Positions 39,640 through 47,500 of a DNA stretch of 47,500 nt are shown here, piece by piece. This stretch comes from Symbiodinium natans. Its lineage: Eukaryota > Sar > Dinophyceae > Suessiales > Symbiodiniaceae. Made by a program: the position numbers and the translations under genes. The notes under the pieces were generated by a model. That model saw only the letters and a program-made list of their open reading frames with translations, made no database searches and was not told the origin of the DNA. The first letter of the stretch is position 1, and every line of letters begins with the position of its first letter. Where the stretch lies: the NCBI GenBank assembly GCA_905221605.1, contig CAJNDS010002555.1, positions 1-47,500 of the forward strand. Reading direction: 5' to 3'.

Positions 39640-39695
39640 CTGTGCGGCCAAGGTTGCCAAGTCCCCACGCAGGGAGGAGAGGACCTTGTCAGAGC
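39640..39695 (-). CDS. Candidate exon, helical
   Basis: Acceptor CTCGAG|G, donor CAG|GCGCAT. Encodes SDKVLSSLRGDLATLAAQ. GC3 is 14 of 18. Flanked by CCCTAAA on the left and TTTAGGG on the right. Confidence 0.5.
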
Positions 39696-40013
39696 CTCGA
39701 GTTTTAAGGGGGTGCTGAGGTTTGAGGGTTTAGGGTTCAGGGTGAGTAGTACAATGATAGAAAAGCATAACCATATGTAAAATTGCTCATATGACATAAC
39801 ATTGTGTAAGAATCTCATAAGTCAGAATATAACGTATCATAATACAAGAATCTGAGAGGATAAGAATAGAACCGAACATATGAACGTGATAAAGGAAAGA
39901 GTTTGAACCTTGGGGGCTCCAGGTCCCGAATTTGGGAGGGTTTGGCCCTGATGTCATAGGTTCCCCTACTACCCCCTCATCATTCTCTTGAATTCTCAGG
40001 ATGGATACGTGGT

Positions 40014-40140
40014 CCCTTAGTATGGGCCCTTACAATGGGACCCCTTATAGACCCCGTATAGACCCTAAAGAACTCATACTTCGGAACCCCTTAAAGAAGT
40101 CAAGGGACCAATTTAAGGGTCCGGGTACAACTGCCCTTAG
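40014..40140. mobile_element. Dispersed repeat family F
   Basis: Second copy of the 35998 repeat with the same length and ends; weaker relatives near 46030 and 46790. Confidence 0.7.
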
Positions 40141-40352
40141 ATTAATGCTTCCCTCTGTGACTGTGCTTCCGGGATACACCACCACGAATTGGGACTTCGG
40201 ATTCGGCGGCTTTTGAGATTTTTCTCAGGGTGCTACTGTTTGCCCTGCGCAGGGGCCTACCAGTCACAACCGAAACCCCAAACCCCAAGCCCTAAACCCC
40301 TAAGCCCCAAACACTAAAGCCCCAAACCCTAAACCCTAAACCCCACGTAAGC

Positions 40353-40433
40353 CGCGCCACATAGTGTCTGAGAGCGCGAGAGGCTGTCGCTGACGTCCGT
40401 CAGGCGGCGCTCGACGCAGCCCTGGTTTTCTAG
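40353..40433 (-). CDS. Candidate exon, helical
   Basis: Acceptor GCTGGAAG. 27 codons including VERRLTDVSDSLSRSQ. The donor is ambiguous: GC after GGCGCG, or an earlier G|GC that would improve the phase match to the next exon. Confidence 0.45.
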
Positions 40434-40948
40434 CTTCCAGCCCTCGACTCGCCATCCGAAACACTATATCTTCCTAAACCCTAACCCTAAACCCTAACCC
40501 CTTTAAAACCTCCTAACTTGAATCTTGGACTCTGAGCCTTTTACTTGAGGCCCAAATCCCTGAACCCCCAAGCTTCCTCCTCGAAAACCGTGGAGGGTTT
40601 GGGGTTTAGGGGGCCTATGCTGAAATCGTGAAGGCCGTTAAGGGTGTAGAGTTTATCGAGCTTAGGGGTAAAAGGGTAAAACGGCTGAGGGTTGAGTATG
40701 TAGAATTTCGGGCTTAGGGTAAAAGGTTGACCTTTGGGCAGCGGGAGGGTGGGGGGGGGGGGGGGGGAAGTGGTCAAAAAAAGATTCGGAGAGTCATCTG
40801 CTCAGCACCGAAGGGCTTTCGGTGGTTTGGGGGTGGGGGTTCTGGGATGGTGTAGCGTATGTCATGTGTGTAAAAACCTAAATCATCGTGGGCTCTTCGT
40901 ATGATTCAAGTTCTATCATGCCACTGTGCAGCGAGAGCATCTTAAGAC

Positions 40949-41026
40949 GCACACTCTCCATGCACACTCTCCACGCACACTCTCCACGCACACTCTCCAA
41001 GCACACTCTCCACGCACGCTCTCCAC
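40949..41026. repeat. 13-bp minisatellite, 6 copies
   Basis: GCACACTCTCCAC repeated six times with one-base variants. Confidence 0.85.
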
Positions 41027-41224
41027 GCAGAAATTACGTGCACAGATGTGTGCGTCTACATGTCTTTGTATTGATCCGAAGAACCACAAGAGATCACAAT
41101 AACGACTATGATAACTAGCCTAATGATAACAAATGCGATGATGATCTTAGGCGAAGAAAATGCTGCACACTTCTTCCGATCTGCTATAAGTCGCAGCCGC
41201 ATGAACAACGATGCTCTACAGACA

Positions 41225-41385
41225 CATGGGGGTTTCCGAACATAGGGGTGCCCTTTTGGGGGGTCCGTATTATAAGGGGATTCTATTGTATTTGGGGAAT
41301 AAAAAGGGCAATATAGGGGCCTTAATACTTAGAACAGGGTTTTGGGGGGTTTATTATAGTATACATATAAATAGGGACAGGGAAC
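41225..41385. mobile_element. Fold-back family C fused to family E
   Basis: CATGGGGGTTTCCGAACATA (C) runs into CCTTAATACTTAGAACAGGG (E) at about 41319, a nested or chimeric pair. Confidence 0.6.
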
Positions 41386-41439
41386 ACATAGAGGAAGATG
41401 CGGGGACCTCGACCACCATGTCGGGGTATATGGTTTATG

Positions 41440-41545
41440 GTTTAGGGTTCAGGGTTTAGGGTTTAGGGTTTAGGGTTTAGGGTTTAGGGTTTAGGGTTTA
41501 GGGTTTAGGGTTTAGGGTTTAGGGTTTAGGGTTTAGGGTTTAGGA
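41440..41545. repeat. (TTTAGGG)n array
   Basis: About 14 perfect units following the fold-back cluster at 41225-41385. Confidence 0.95.
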
Positions 41546-41589
41546 GCGTCCAAAAAAACCCTCCACCACAAACATATCCGAGGGCCTAC

Positions 41590-41651
41590 CGGTTCAGCTC
41601 CCAGTCTCCGAGCCTCCACCTCCACGAGGCGGCGCTGCGTGAACTCGTTGC
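41590..41651 (-). CDS. Candidate exon, coiled coil
   Basis: Acceptor GGGTCTAG|G, donor CCG|GTAGGC. Encodes NEFTQRRLVEVEARRLGAEP with a heptad-like pattern. GC3 is 15 of 20. A TTTAGGG array follows at 41670. Confidence 0.55.
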
Positions 41652-41667
41652 CTAGACCCAAGAGTAT

Positions 41668-41762
41668 ACCAGGGTTTAGGGTTTAGGGTTTCGGGTTTCG
41701 GGTTTAGGGTTTCGGGTTTAGGGTCTAGGGTTTAGGGTCTAGGGTTTAGGGTTGAGGGTTGA
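41668..41762. repeat. (TTTAGGG)n leading into poly-G
   Basis: Degenerate heptamers (TTTCGGG, TCTAGGG, TTGAGGG) that pass directly into the G-tract. Confidence 0.9.
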
Positions 41763-41886
41763 GGGGGGGGGGGTGGGGGGGGGGGTGGGGGGGGGGGGGT
41801 GGGGGGGGGGGGGGGTGGGGGGGGGGGGGGGGGGGGGGGGGGGGTGGGGGGGGGGGGGGTGGGGGGGGGGGGGGGGGGGTGGGGGG
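41763..41886. repeat. G-tract with periodic single T
   Basis: About 124 bp of G runs of 8-30 interrupted by single T. A strong candidate for quadruplex formation, and hard to sequence, so its length is uncertain. Long Gly- or Pro-rich frames over it are artefacts. Confidence 0.9.
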
Positions 41887-42085
41887 CGAAGGATGGGGGG
41901 GGGGGGGGCAAAGCAAAAGCGGGGGGGGCGGGGGCGGGCGGGAAGGACTGCACAAAAAGCCCTAATCCCTGAGCCTCAAACCTTAATGTTTAAGGTTGCA
42001 AGGTTACAGGGGGAAAGCTCATCGGAAGAGAGGAGGTTTCTCCTCAAGCCCCCCGAAGTCATCACCCGCACACCCGCCCGCCCAC

Positions 42086-42125
42086 CCCGTTCCATGCCTG
42101 AGTCCACCTTCTTGGCAAGAGTGGT
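42086..42125 (-). CDS. Candidate exon
   Basis: Acceptor CGTCTCAG, GT donor. Encodes TTLAKKVDSGMER and ends +1, matching the 2-nt start of the next exon. Confidence 0.4.
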
Positions 42126-42350
42126 CTGAGACGATGCCACGCCCTGGCGGAGAAAGGGAAGGCCCCCAGAACAGAGTTGTGGGTTTGGGGCTGGGAGGTT
42201 TAGGTGCACAAACCCTCAGGCCGAATCTTCCCCTCATGATCGTCTATTCTGGAATCTTACAGATTGTCGTTGTCGTATGTTAGAATATACTTATACTATG
42301 AACTATTGGGGCATGTTATGGAATACTTAGTATGGGTAGGAGGGGGGGGG

Positions 42351-42430
42351 TCTTAGTATTAGGGGAATGAGGTATGCCCTGTAGCATCCCTTCAACAGTA
42401 CACATATCAATTCCTTCATTCCCTACTAAG
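42351..42430. mobile_element. Fold-back family D
   Basis: CTTAGTATTAGGGGAATGAG ... TTCATTCCCTACTAAG, inverted ends of ~16 bp. Confidence 0.65.
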
Positions 42431-42865
42431 AACCAGGTGAACCCTTTTTCTGGAGGCCATGGAGACCCGGGAGTCCCCGTGGACTGCTTTGGCTGAGGGT
42501 AACGAGTGGGAATTCATGGACGTAAGCACGAAACCCGAGGAGGAATACTTGGTAGCCCAGTAACCAATATTCTAATAAGGGTACCCTTTTCGGGGTTGGT
42601 TTCTTAATAATGGAACCTTGAACCAAAAAAAGGGACAAGGGTACCTGTGAGCTACCAAGAATACAGATGCGTAGAGCCCTGCGGAGGCCAGGGTGGGAAG
42701 AAGGAAGCCCCACCACCCTGGGCTGTTGGCACCTTAGTCAACAAATCGCACTTGTCCCTGAACCCTGAACCCTCAGCCCTACACCCCAAAACCCCGAACC
42801 TTTTTCCCTAAACCTTAAACCCTAAACCCCAAAACCCCGAACCTTATACCCACCCACTTTTGGGC

Positions 42866-42907
42866 CTGCAACACCGCGTGCGACTCGTGGCTCTGCTTGA
42901 GGAGGTC
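42866..42907 (-). CDS. Candidate exon, helical
   Basis: Acceptor CGGGCAG|G, donor CAG|GCCCAA. 14 codons, phase 0/0, DLLKQSHESHAVLQ, with G or C at 14 of 14 third positions. Flanked by CCCTAAA-type sequence on the left and TTCAGGG on the right. Confidence 0.55.
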
Positions 42908-43618
42908 CTGCCCGAAATGACCCGAAGTGCTTGCGTAGAGTCAGGCTGAACCGTGAACAGGCTTTGGGCGCGCAGGGTTCAGGGCTCCTTGGCTTTGAGG
43001 GCTTTGAGGCACAGGGCTTAGAGCTCTTCGAGGTGTAGTGAGCGCTTAGGACTTAGAGTTTTGGGGCTCCATGTATGGTTCGCGGGCTTAGGGCAAAAGA
43101 GTTCGGGGCTCAGGGCCCAGGCGATGGAAGGTGTTGCAAGCCAGGCTACCGGTTCGCCCAGTGTTGCCATGCTCTGAAGCTCTTCATTGCGGATTCAGGT
43201 AGGCTGCCTCGACCTTCAACCCATAAACCCTGAAATACGAAAGCCCTGAACCCTAGAAGCCACAAACACCGTGCTCAGCCTTGTAGAGGGTACCCTGAAA
43301 CCAAATATGACCCTCATCTCAGGGTTTAGGTTTCTGGAAAGTCCCAAGCTATCTTGAATGCCTATACTAGACCAGGCCGTCGCAGGGGCTTTGGGGGCAG
43401 CGGGGGGGGAGGGGGGGGTGGGGTGTCTATTGTAGCGCATTGCTTATCACCAAGCGTACAAAAGAAGGGTTCCTAATATTCATCGACCGCCGAGTAGGAG
43501 TCTGGGTAGACCAGTAACCCTACCATAATAAGGGCACCCTTTTTTGGGGTTGGTTACTTTGTAAGGGAACCCACTTATCAGCCCCTTAAGTGCCCGAACA
43601 CGGCTATATTTGGGATAG

Positions 43619-43664
43619 AAGTACAGTTAGTATCGGGTGAATACGTACCAAGAACCTCCAAGTA
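43619..43664. mobile_element. Fold-back family A, half copy
   Basis: Right arm: GTACAGTTAGTA, then AACCTCCAAGTA. The left arm was not found. Confidence 0.55.
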
Positions 43665-43875
43665 GAGTTCTAGGTCGAGCTTAAGGTGACCCTAAACCCT
43701 AAACCCTAAACCCTAGGAGCTTTAGACGAGGAATCTGATCAGGCTCGGGCACCTCATTGTGCTACATACGGCCCTCGCGGCTGCCACTGCGGTTTAGGGT
43801 TTAGGGTTTAGGGTTTATAGGTTTAGGGTTTAGGGTTTAGGGTTTCGGGTTTAGGGTTTCGGGGGTTCCCCGCGC

Positions 43876-43926
43876 CTGCTGTGTTGCATCAAGCTTCTGC
43901 AGGAGCGCGGACGAGGAGGTGTTGAC
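43876..43926 (-). CDS. Candidate exon, helical repeat
   Basis: Acceptor TTGGAG|G, donor CAG|GCGCGG. 17 codons in phase 0 (VNTSSSALLQKLDATQQ), related to the exon at 47270. GC3 is 13 of 17. Confidence 0.5.
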
Positions 43927-44050
43927 CTCCAAGCGCACACCCCCTTAGCCCCCAAACTCTGAACTTTAAACCCTAAACCCTAAACCCTAACCTTTAACCC
44001 TAAACCCTAAACCCTAAACCCTAAACTGAACTTTAGACTCTCAAACCAAG

Positions 44051-44133
44051 ACTTGGGATGTTCCCGATAGGGACTGCAGAAGCCCCTATGATGATCCCTA
44101 TCAAGGACTGCTCGTACAAGGGGGAACATCCCA
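44051..44133. mobile_element. Fold-back family B, full copy
   Basis: ACTTGGGATGTTCCC ... GGGGGAACATCCCA, about 83 bp. Confidence 0.7.
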
Positions 44134-44357
44134 ACCCTAAAACCCTAACCAGAACTTTAGACTCGAAACCCAAAACCCCCGAGACCTCCAGGTGGACCTC
44201 ACGAAACCCAAAAAACCCTAAACCCTAAACCCTAAACCCTAAACCCTAAACCCTAAACCTCGCCCCTTCAACCTTCAACCTGACTGGGCCTTCGGTAAAA
44301 CCCAAACCCTGAACGCTAAACCCTAAACCCTAAACCCATACACCCGTAAACCCTACA

Positions 44358-44455
44358 ACTTGGGAGTTTTCCCCCTTATACTAGCGGCCCTGAATAGGGA
44401 TTCTAACAGCGGGTACTACAATCTTAAGGACTGTTAGTATAAGGGGGAACATCCC
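44358..44455. mobile_element. Fold-back family B, full copy
   Basis: ACTTGGGAGTTTTCCCCCTT ... AGGGGGAACATCCCT, about 98 bp. Confidence 0.7.
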
Positions 44456-44605
44456 TAACCCTAAACCCATAACAGGGAACATCCCTAAACCCTAAACCCT
44501 AAACCCTTGCCTTAAACCCCAATCCCCAAACCCTAAACCCTAAACCCTAAACTCTAAACCCTAAACCCTAAACCCTAAACCTAAACCCTGCTTCTATTTG
44601 GGCGC

Positions 44606-44643
44606 CGTGTCCAGGAGCGCGCTCTTGGTGCTCTCGCTGGCAC
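44606..44643 (-). CDS. Candidate exon
   Basis: Acceptor AGAAGCAG|G and GC donor. Encodes ASESTKSALLDT with G or C at all 12 third positions. The dodecamer AATAGAAGCAGG occurs just before and just after the exon, a short duplication around it. Confidence 0.45.
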
Positions 44644-44865
44644 CTGCTTCTATTTGTTGGTGCGCTCGACGGAGCTACTTCCTCAATCCTAAACCCTATA
44701 AACCTTAAACCCTAAACCCTAACCCTACACCCTAAACACCAAACGCTAAACCCTAAACCGGGTTGATTTTTTCGTTGAAGCGGTGTGCAAGCTGAAGGGC
44801 AAGTCGTGCTATACAACTGCGCTGTCCAGGCCCGACCGGAACCCGAAACCGCTCTTCCTGCACCC

Positions 44866-44979
44866 TACCTGGAGGTTCAGGGGTCGTTACAAGTAGGGTT
44901 ATAAGTACCACGAGTAATGTCATAAGTAGAGTTACCCTACTTATCACCCTACTTAAAACTACCCATGAACCTCCAAGTA
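44866..44979. mobile_element. Fold-back family A, complete short copy
   Basis: 114 bp between TACCTGGAGGTTCAGGGG and CATGAACCTCCAAGTA; the two arms pair along most of their length. Confidence 0.7.
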
Positions 44980-45276
44980 GTGACCCCTCCTGTAAACGAA
45001 TAGCCTTGAACTAAAATGATAAACCCTGATCCCTGCAGCCCTAAATCCAAAACCTAAACCCTGGAGCAATGAGTGCTGTATCTCTCAGCGTTTAGGTTTC
45101 GGATGTAGGGTTTTAGGGTGGGATTTAGGGTGTAGAGTTTGAGGGTTTTCAGGCGCAAGTCGAGAGGGGAAACTCTGCACCCTGAGCCCTACCGCGCGGT
45201 CGAAAACCCCAAACCATTTGGATTGCTTCGGTCTTTAATGACCCTTAGCCATCGATCCTGAACCCTCACTGCCTAC

Positions 45277-45331
45277 CTGCGATGTTGGTCACCAGGTTTC
45301 CGTACGAGTTGACCATCTGGTCCACGACGGA
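45277..45331 (-). CDS. Candidate exon, helical
   Basis: Acceptor CTTGTCCAG, donor GCAG|GTAGGC. Encodes SVVDQMVNSYGNLVTNIA. GC3 is 16 of 18. It ends +1, matching the 2-nt start of the next exon. Confidence 0.55.
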
Positions 45332-45499
45332 CTGGACAAGGTTTAGGGTGTATGGTTTAGGATTGAGGGTTAAGGGTTGAGGGTTTAGGGTCTAGGGTTT
45401 CGTGTTTAGGGTTCTGTTTTTTGGGTTCAGGAACCAACTCCAGAAGGTGCTTTAAAACTGCCACAGAGAGGCTCAGCATCACGCGCCTGACTGATATAG

Positions 45500-45597
45500 G
45501 GCCTTAATAATTAGAATCGGAGTTTGGGGGGTTCTTATCGTATATTTGTATAGGGACCATCAAGGAATAGTACTGGTAGTCGTTATTCCGACCCCTA
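45500..45597. mobile_element. Dispersed repeat family E
   Basis: GCCTTAATAATTAGAATCGG ... GGGACCATCAAGGAATAGTA ... TATTCCGACCCCTA. Confidence 0.6.
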
Positions 45598-45852
45598 CAT
45601 TCGTGGCGTGAATTCTCCCAGCCAGGGTCTCGTTCGGTTTCCCCTGAACCCTCTGCCCTAGCGCCGAGCTTGTTCAAGCCACCCTTAAACCGCGCAGGCC
45701 TTAGACCCTAGACCGTGGATGTCCCCCGCACCCTGGAACGTAAATCTCACTGCAACTATGCTGACGCCTAAACCTGAAACCCTAATCCCTAAACCCTATA
45801 CGCTATACCCTTGATAGTATGACTTCTACAGGGTGAGGGGGGGGGGGGGGAC

Positions 45853-45901
45853 TCTGACGCAGACGGGCCTTCTGGGAGTCCATCTTTTGCATCACGGTCT
45901 C
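45853..45901 (-). CDS. Candidate exon, helical
   Basis: Acceptor CTTCCAG|G and GT donor that leads into a C/G homopolymer. Encodes ETVMQKMDSQKARLRQ. GC3 is 13 of 16. The phase does not match the next listed exon, so one small exon may be missing. Confidence 0.5.
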
Positions 45902-45960
45902 CTGGAAGCTTCAGCGGATGTGAGGGCCTTTTGACCTACTTGGTTTAGGGTTTAGGGTTG

Positions 45961-46012
45961 GGTTATAAGTACAGTTAGTGTTGGGTTAATAAGTACCCTG
46001 AACCTCCAAGTA
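45961..46012. mobile_element. Fold-back family A, half copy beside TTTAGGG
   Basis: Right arm ending ACCCTGAACCTCCAAGTA; the left half is replaced by a short TTTAGGG run. Confidence 0.6.
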
Positions 46013-46079
46013 CTGTTCCAAAAAGGAGGGGCGCCTAGAAGGGACCCTTAATCTTATTCCCCTATATGATCCCCCATGT

Positions 46080-46620
46080 ATACCTTACATAGCCCCTATA
46101 TAGTATAGGATGACCAGAGATGCTCCGACAGACATCTTTCGATGCCCCAGCACCAGCAAACCGAGGGAAGAACGCGAAGAGCGATTGCTTCACTACCCCC
46201 AATCGATCTCTCTTTCTTCTTCATCGCATACAGCGAGGCGGAGCCTCCACTAGTGCTCTTGCGAGTGTCTGGTTTAGGGCTCAGGGTGTAGGTTGGGATG
46301 CTCACCCCTTCTACTCGATCTCGGCTTCTTCTTGGGGGTCCCCGATACAAGATGGCACCCTGAAAGAGGGAGCCTAAAAAAAGGGGACCCCAACATCCGA
46401 AAACGTCGGGCCAAGAGCAAAGCACAAAAGCGACATGTTCTCGAAGGTTGACGGGATTTTGGGGCCTGGGCCTTTTGGCTGTAGATTTGAGGATTTGTTT
46501 TTCTCTCTTTTTTTGTGGTGGAAGGGGGGGGGGGGGGCCTTGGCTTTGAGAGGCTGCTAAGCCTTGGGCATTCTTTCAGAGCCTGCTGAGCTGTAGAATG
46601 CAACCACTCAATAACTTGCT
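46080..46620. other. Unique region with possible small exon
   Basis: A minus stretch near 46570-46600 with acceptor ATTCTACAG encodes QQALKECPR. Otherwise a purine/pyrimidine-biased region with a G-run at 46526. Confidence 0.3.
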
Positions 46621-46656
46621 TTTTGAACCCTAAACCCTGAACCCTAAACCCTAAGC

Positions 46657-46735
46657 GTTCTGCAACGAACCTCCGGATCTGGTCTCTTCTTTGAAATTGA
46701 CAGGGGTGTCGTGCTTTGGGCTGCGGAAGCCAAAG
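46657..46735 (-). CDS. Candidate exon
   Basis: Acceptor TTGCTCTGCAG, donor AAC|GCTTAGGG at the edge of a CCCTAAA-flanked array. 26 codons (FGFRSPKHDTPVNFKEETRS), starting at +1 and ending in phase 0. Confidence 0.45.
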
Positions 46736-47269
46736 CTGCAGAGCAAGGGGTTGAGAAGGTTTCGGGATTTGTGGCTTAAGGGGTAAAGGGAGGGACCCTA
46801 GAAGGGGCTCTTGACATTAGTCCCCAATCTAACCCCTATCTACCTATCTATATACATATATATATATATATATCTCTCTCTCTCTCTTCTCCAGTCCCTA
46901 TTTGCAAAGGTAGCAAGGTCCCTTACACGGGTCCCTCCTTTAGTCCCTTGAGCGGCGTTGAGGGCTGAGCCTAGACCAGAACCCTAAATCCATTTTTGGG
47001 GTCGTCCCTGTCACCAGACAAAACCCCAGGAAGGCGGAGAGGTGTGGTAGCATCCCCTGATACCTCACAACCCCGACAACCCTTCAACCCACCACCCAGC
47101 AACCTTAACCCTCGCAGCCCTGGGCCTAAACAAGATCCCGACAACCGAACAAAACTGAAATCAAAAAGACTACAAAGGCAAACCTAAACCAAACCCTAAC
47201 CCCACACCCCAAACCCCAAACCTAAACCCTAAACCCTAAACCCTAAACCGTGAACCCTGAACCCTGAGC

Positions 47270-47334
47270 CCTGCTCCCAGGAGGTCCTGGGAGGAGTCCA
47301 GCTTGTGCAGCAACACTTGGCAGGCATTGACAGT
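47270..47334 (-). CDS. Candidate exon, helical repeat
   Basis: Acceptor CCCTCTTGCAG and GC donor. It encodes NACQVLLHKLDSSQDLLG in phase 0, ending +2, which fits the 1-nt start of the next exon. It resembles the exon at 43876 (LLxKLDxxQ). GC3 is 16 of 21. Confidence 0.5.
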
Positions 47335-47500
47335 CTGCAAGAGGGAGACCTTTCAGGATTTGAGAGCTTGGTTTAAAAACCCTAACCCTAAACCCCAAAC
47401 CCTAAACCCTAAACCCTAAGCCCCAAACGCTGCTGAGCCGAACTCCTAAAATCGGAGCCTTAAAGCTTATCCGGAGGGGGGTGGGGCAGGGGCCCACCTG

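Larger units (their letters stand above)
32409..47334 (-). other. Predicted multi-exon gene with telomere-repeat introns
   Basis: Nineteen candidate exons of 38-102 nt (listed separately) lie on the minus strand. Edges were chosen from AG acceptor and GC/GT donor signals, and intron phases were compared afterwards. About 14-15 of the 18 junctions are compatible, including non-trivial 2/1 and 1/2 pairs (47270 to 46735; 45277 to 44643; 42086 to 41651). Thirteen exons start after AG|G and about half use GC donors. The peptides are Ala/Ser/Gln/Leu-rich amphipathic helices, suggesting a coiled-coil protein of unknown identity. Introns (0.2-1.5 kb) consist mostly of TTTAGGG arrays and fold-back repeats. 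The gene continues beyond the right edge. Transcript evidence is lacking. Confidence 0.5.

Noticed and set aside
40949-41026. CRISPR-like array
   Set aside because: Units are contiguous 13-mers without spacers, and the genome is eukaryotic.
41732-41965. Pro-rich or Gly-rich proteins at 41732-41965
   Set aside because: Translation of the G/T tract on either strand; no independent coding signal.

Overview
This window is eukaryotic nuclear DNA, and I think it most likely comes from a dinoflagellate-type alga. Three things point there. Dozens of arrays of the plant/alveolate-type telomere heptamer TTTAGGG (CCCTAAA) are scattered through the interior in both orientations. Islands between them contain very short exon-like stretches whose edges favour G|GC or G|GT donors and AG|G acceptors, a splice style known from dinoflagellates. 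The best exons have G or C at 80-100% of third codon positions. No rRNA, tRNA gene, CRISPR array or bacterial-type operon was seen. The species assignment is an inference.

Layout. From about 1 to 17 kb and 24 to 47.5 kb the sequence is a mosaic of (1) telomere-like arrays and locally homogenised variants (TTTGGGG, TTCAGGG, CTTAGGG, TCTAGGG, TTTAAGGG, AAAAGGG, AACCCCTT); (2) several families of ~80-130 bp fold-back repeats resembling MITEs; and (3) unique islands of 50-250 bp. Many islands read as small minus-strand exons. The best-supported stretch is 32409-47334, where 19 candidate exons form a mostly phase-compatible chain for a helical, coiled-coil-like protein. Its introns would be built mainly of telomere-like arrays. 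In many cases the island is flanked on the left by CCCTAAA and on the right by TTTAGGG, so the array itself supplies the donor (GTTTAGGG or GTTTGGGG) or lies next to the acceptor.

The clearest single object is 17001-24017: a 7.0 kb LTR retrotransposon-like element on the minus strand inserted into a TTTAGGG array. It has direct repeats of 282 and 304 bp that are identical apart from one 22-bp indel, a 5-bp target duplication (CCCTA on the sense strand), a primer-binding site matching the anticodon arm of initiator tRNA-Met (a half-tRNA primer, as in copia and Ty5), and a polypurine tract. It carries no recognisable reverse transcriptase, integrase or protease. Instead it has a chain of overlapping reading frames with a WW-like domain, four C-x8/9-C-x5-C-x3-H zinc fingers, a SAM-like segment and Lys/Glu-rich tails. 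The frames are connected by apparent -1 shifts at A-runs and by ATGA stop-start overlaps, and one ~0.9 kb coding segment lies in the opposite orientation. It appears to be a recently inserted, non-autonomous LTR element with an unfamiliar coding cargo.
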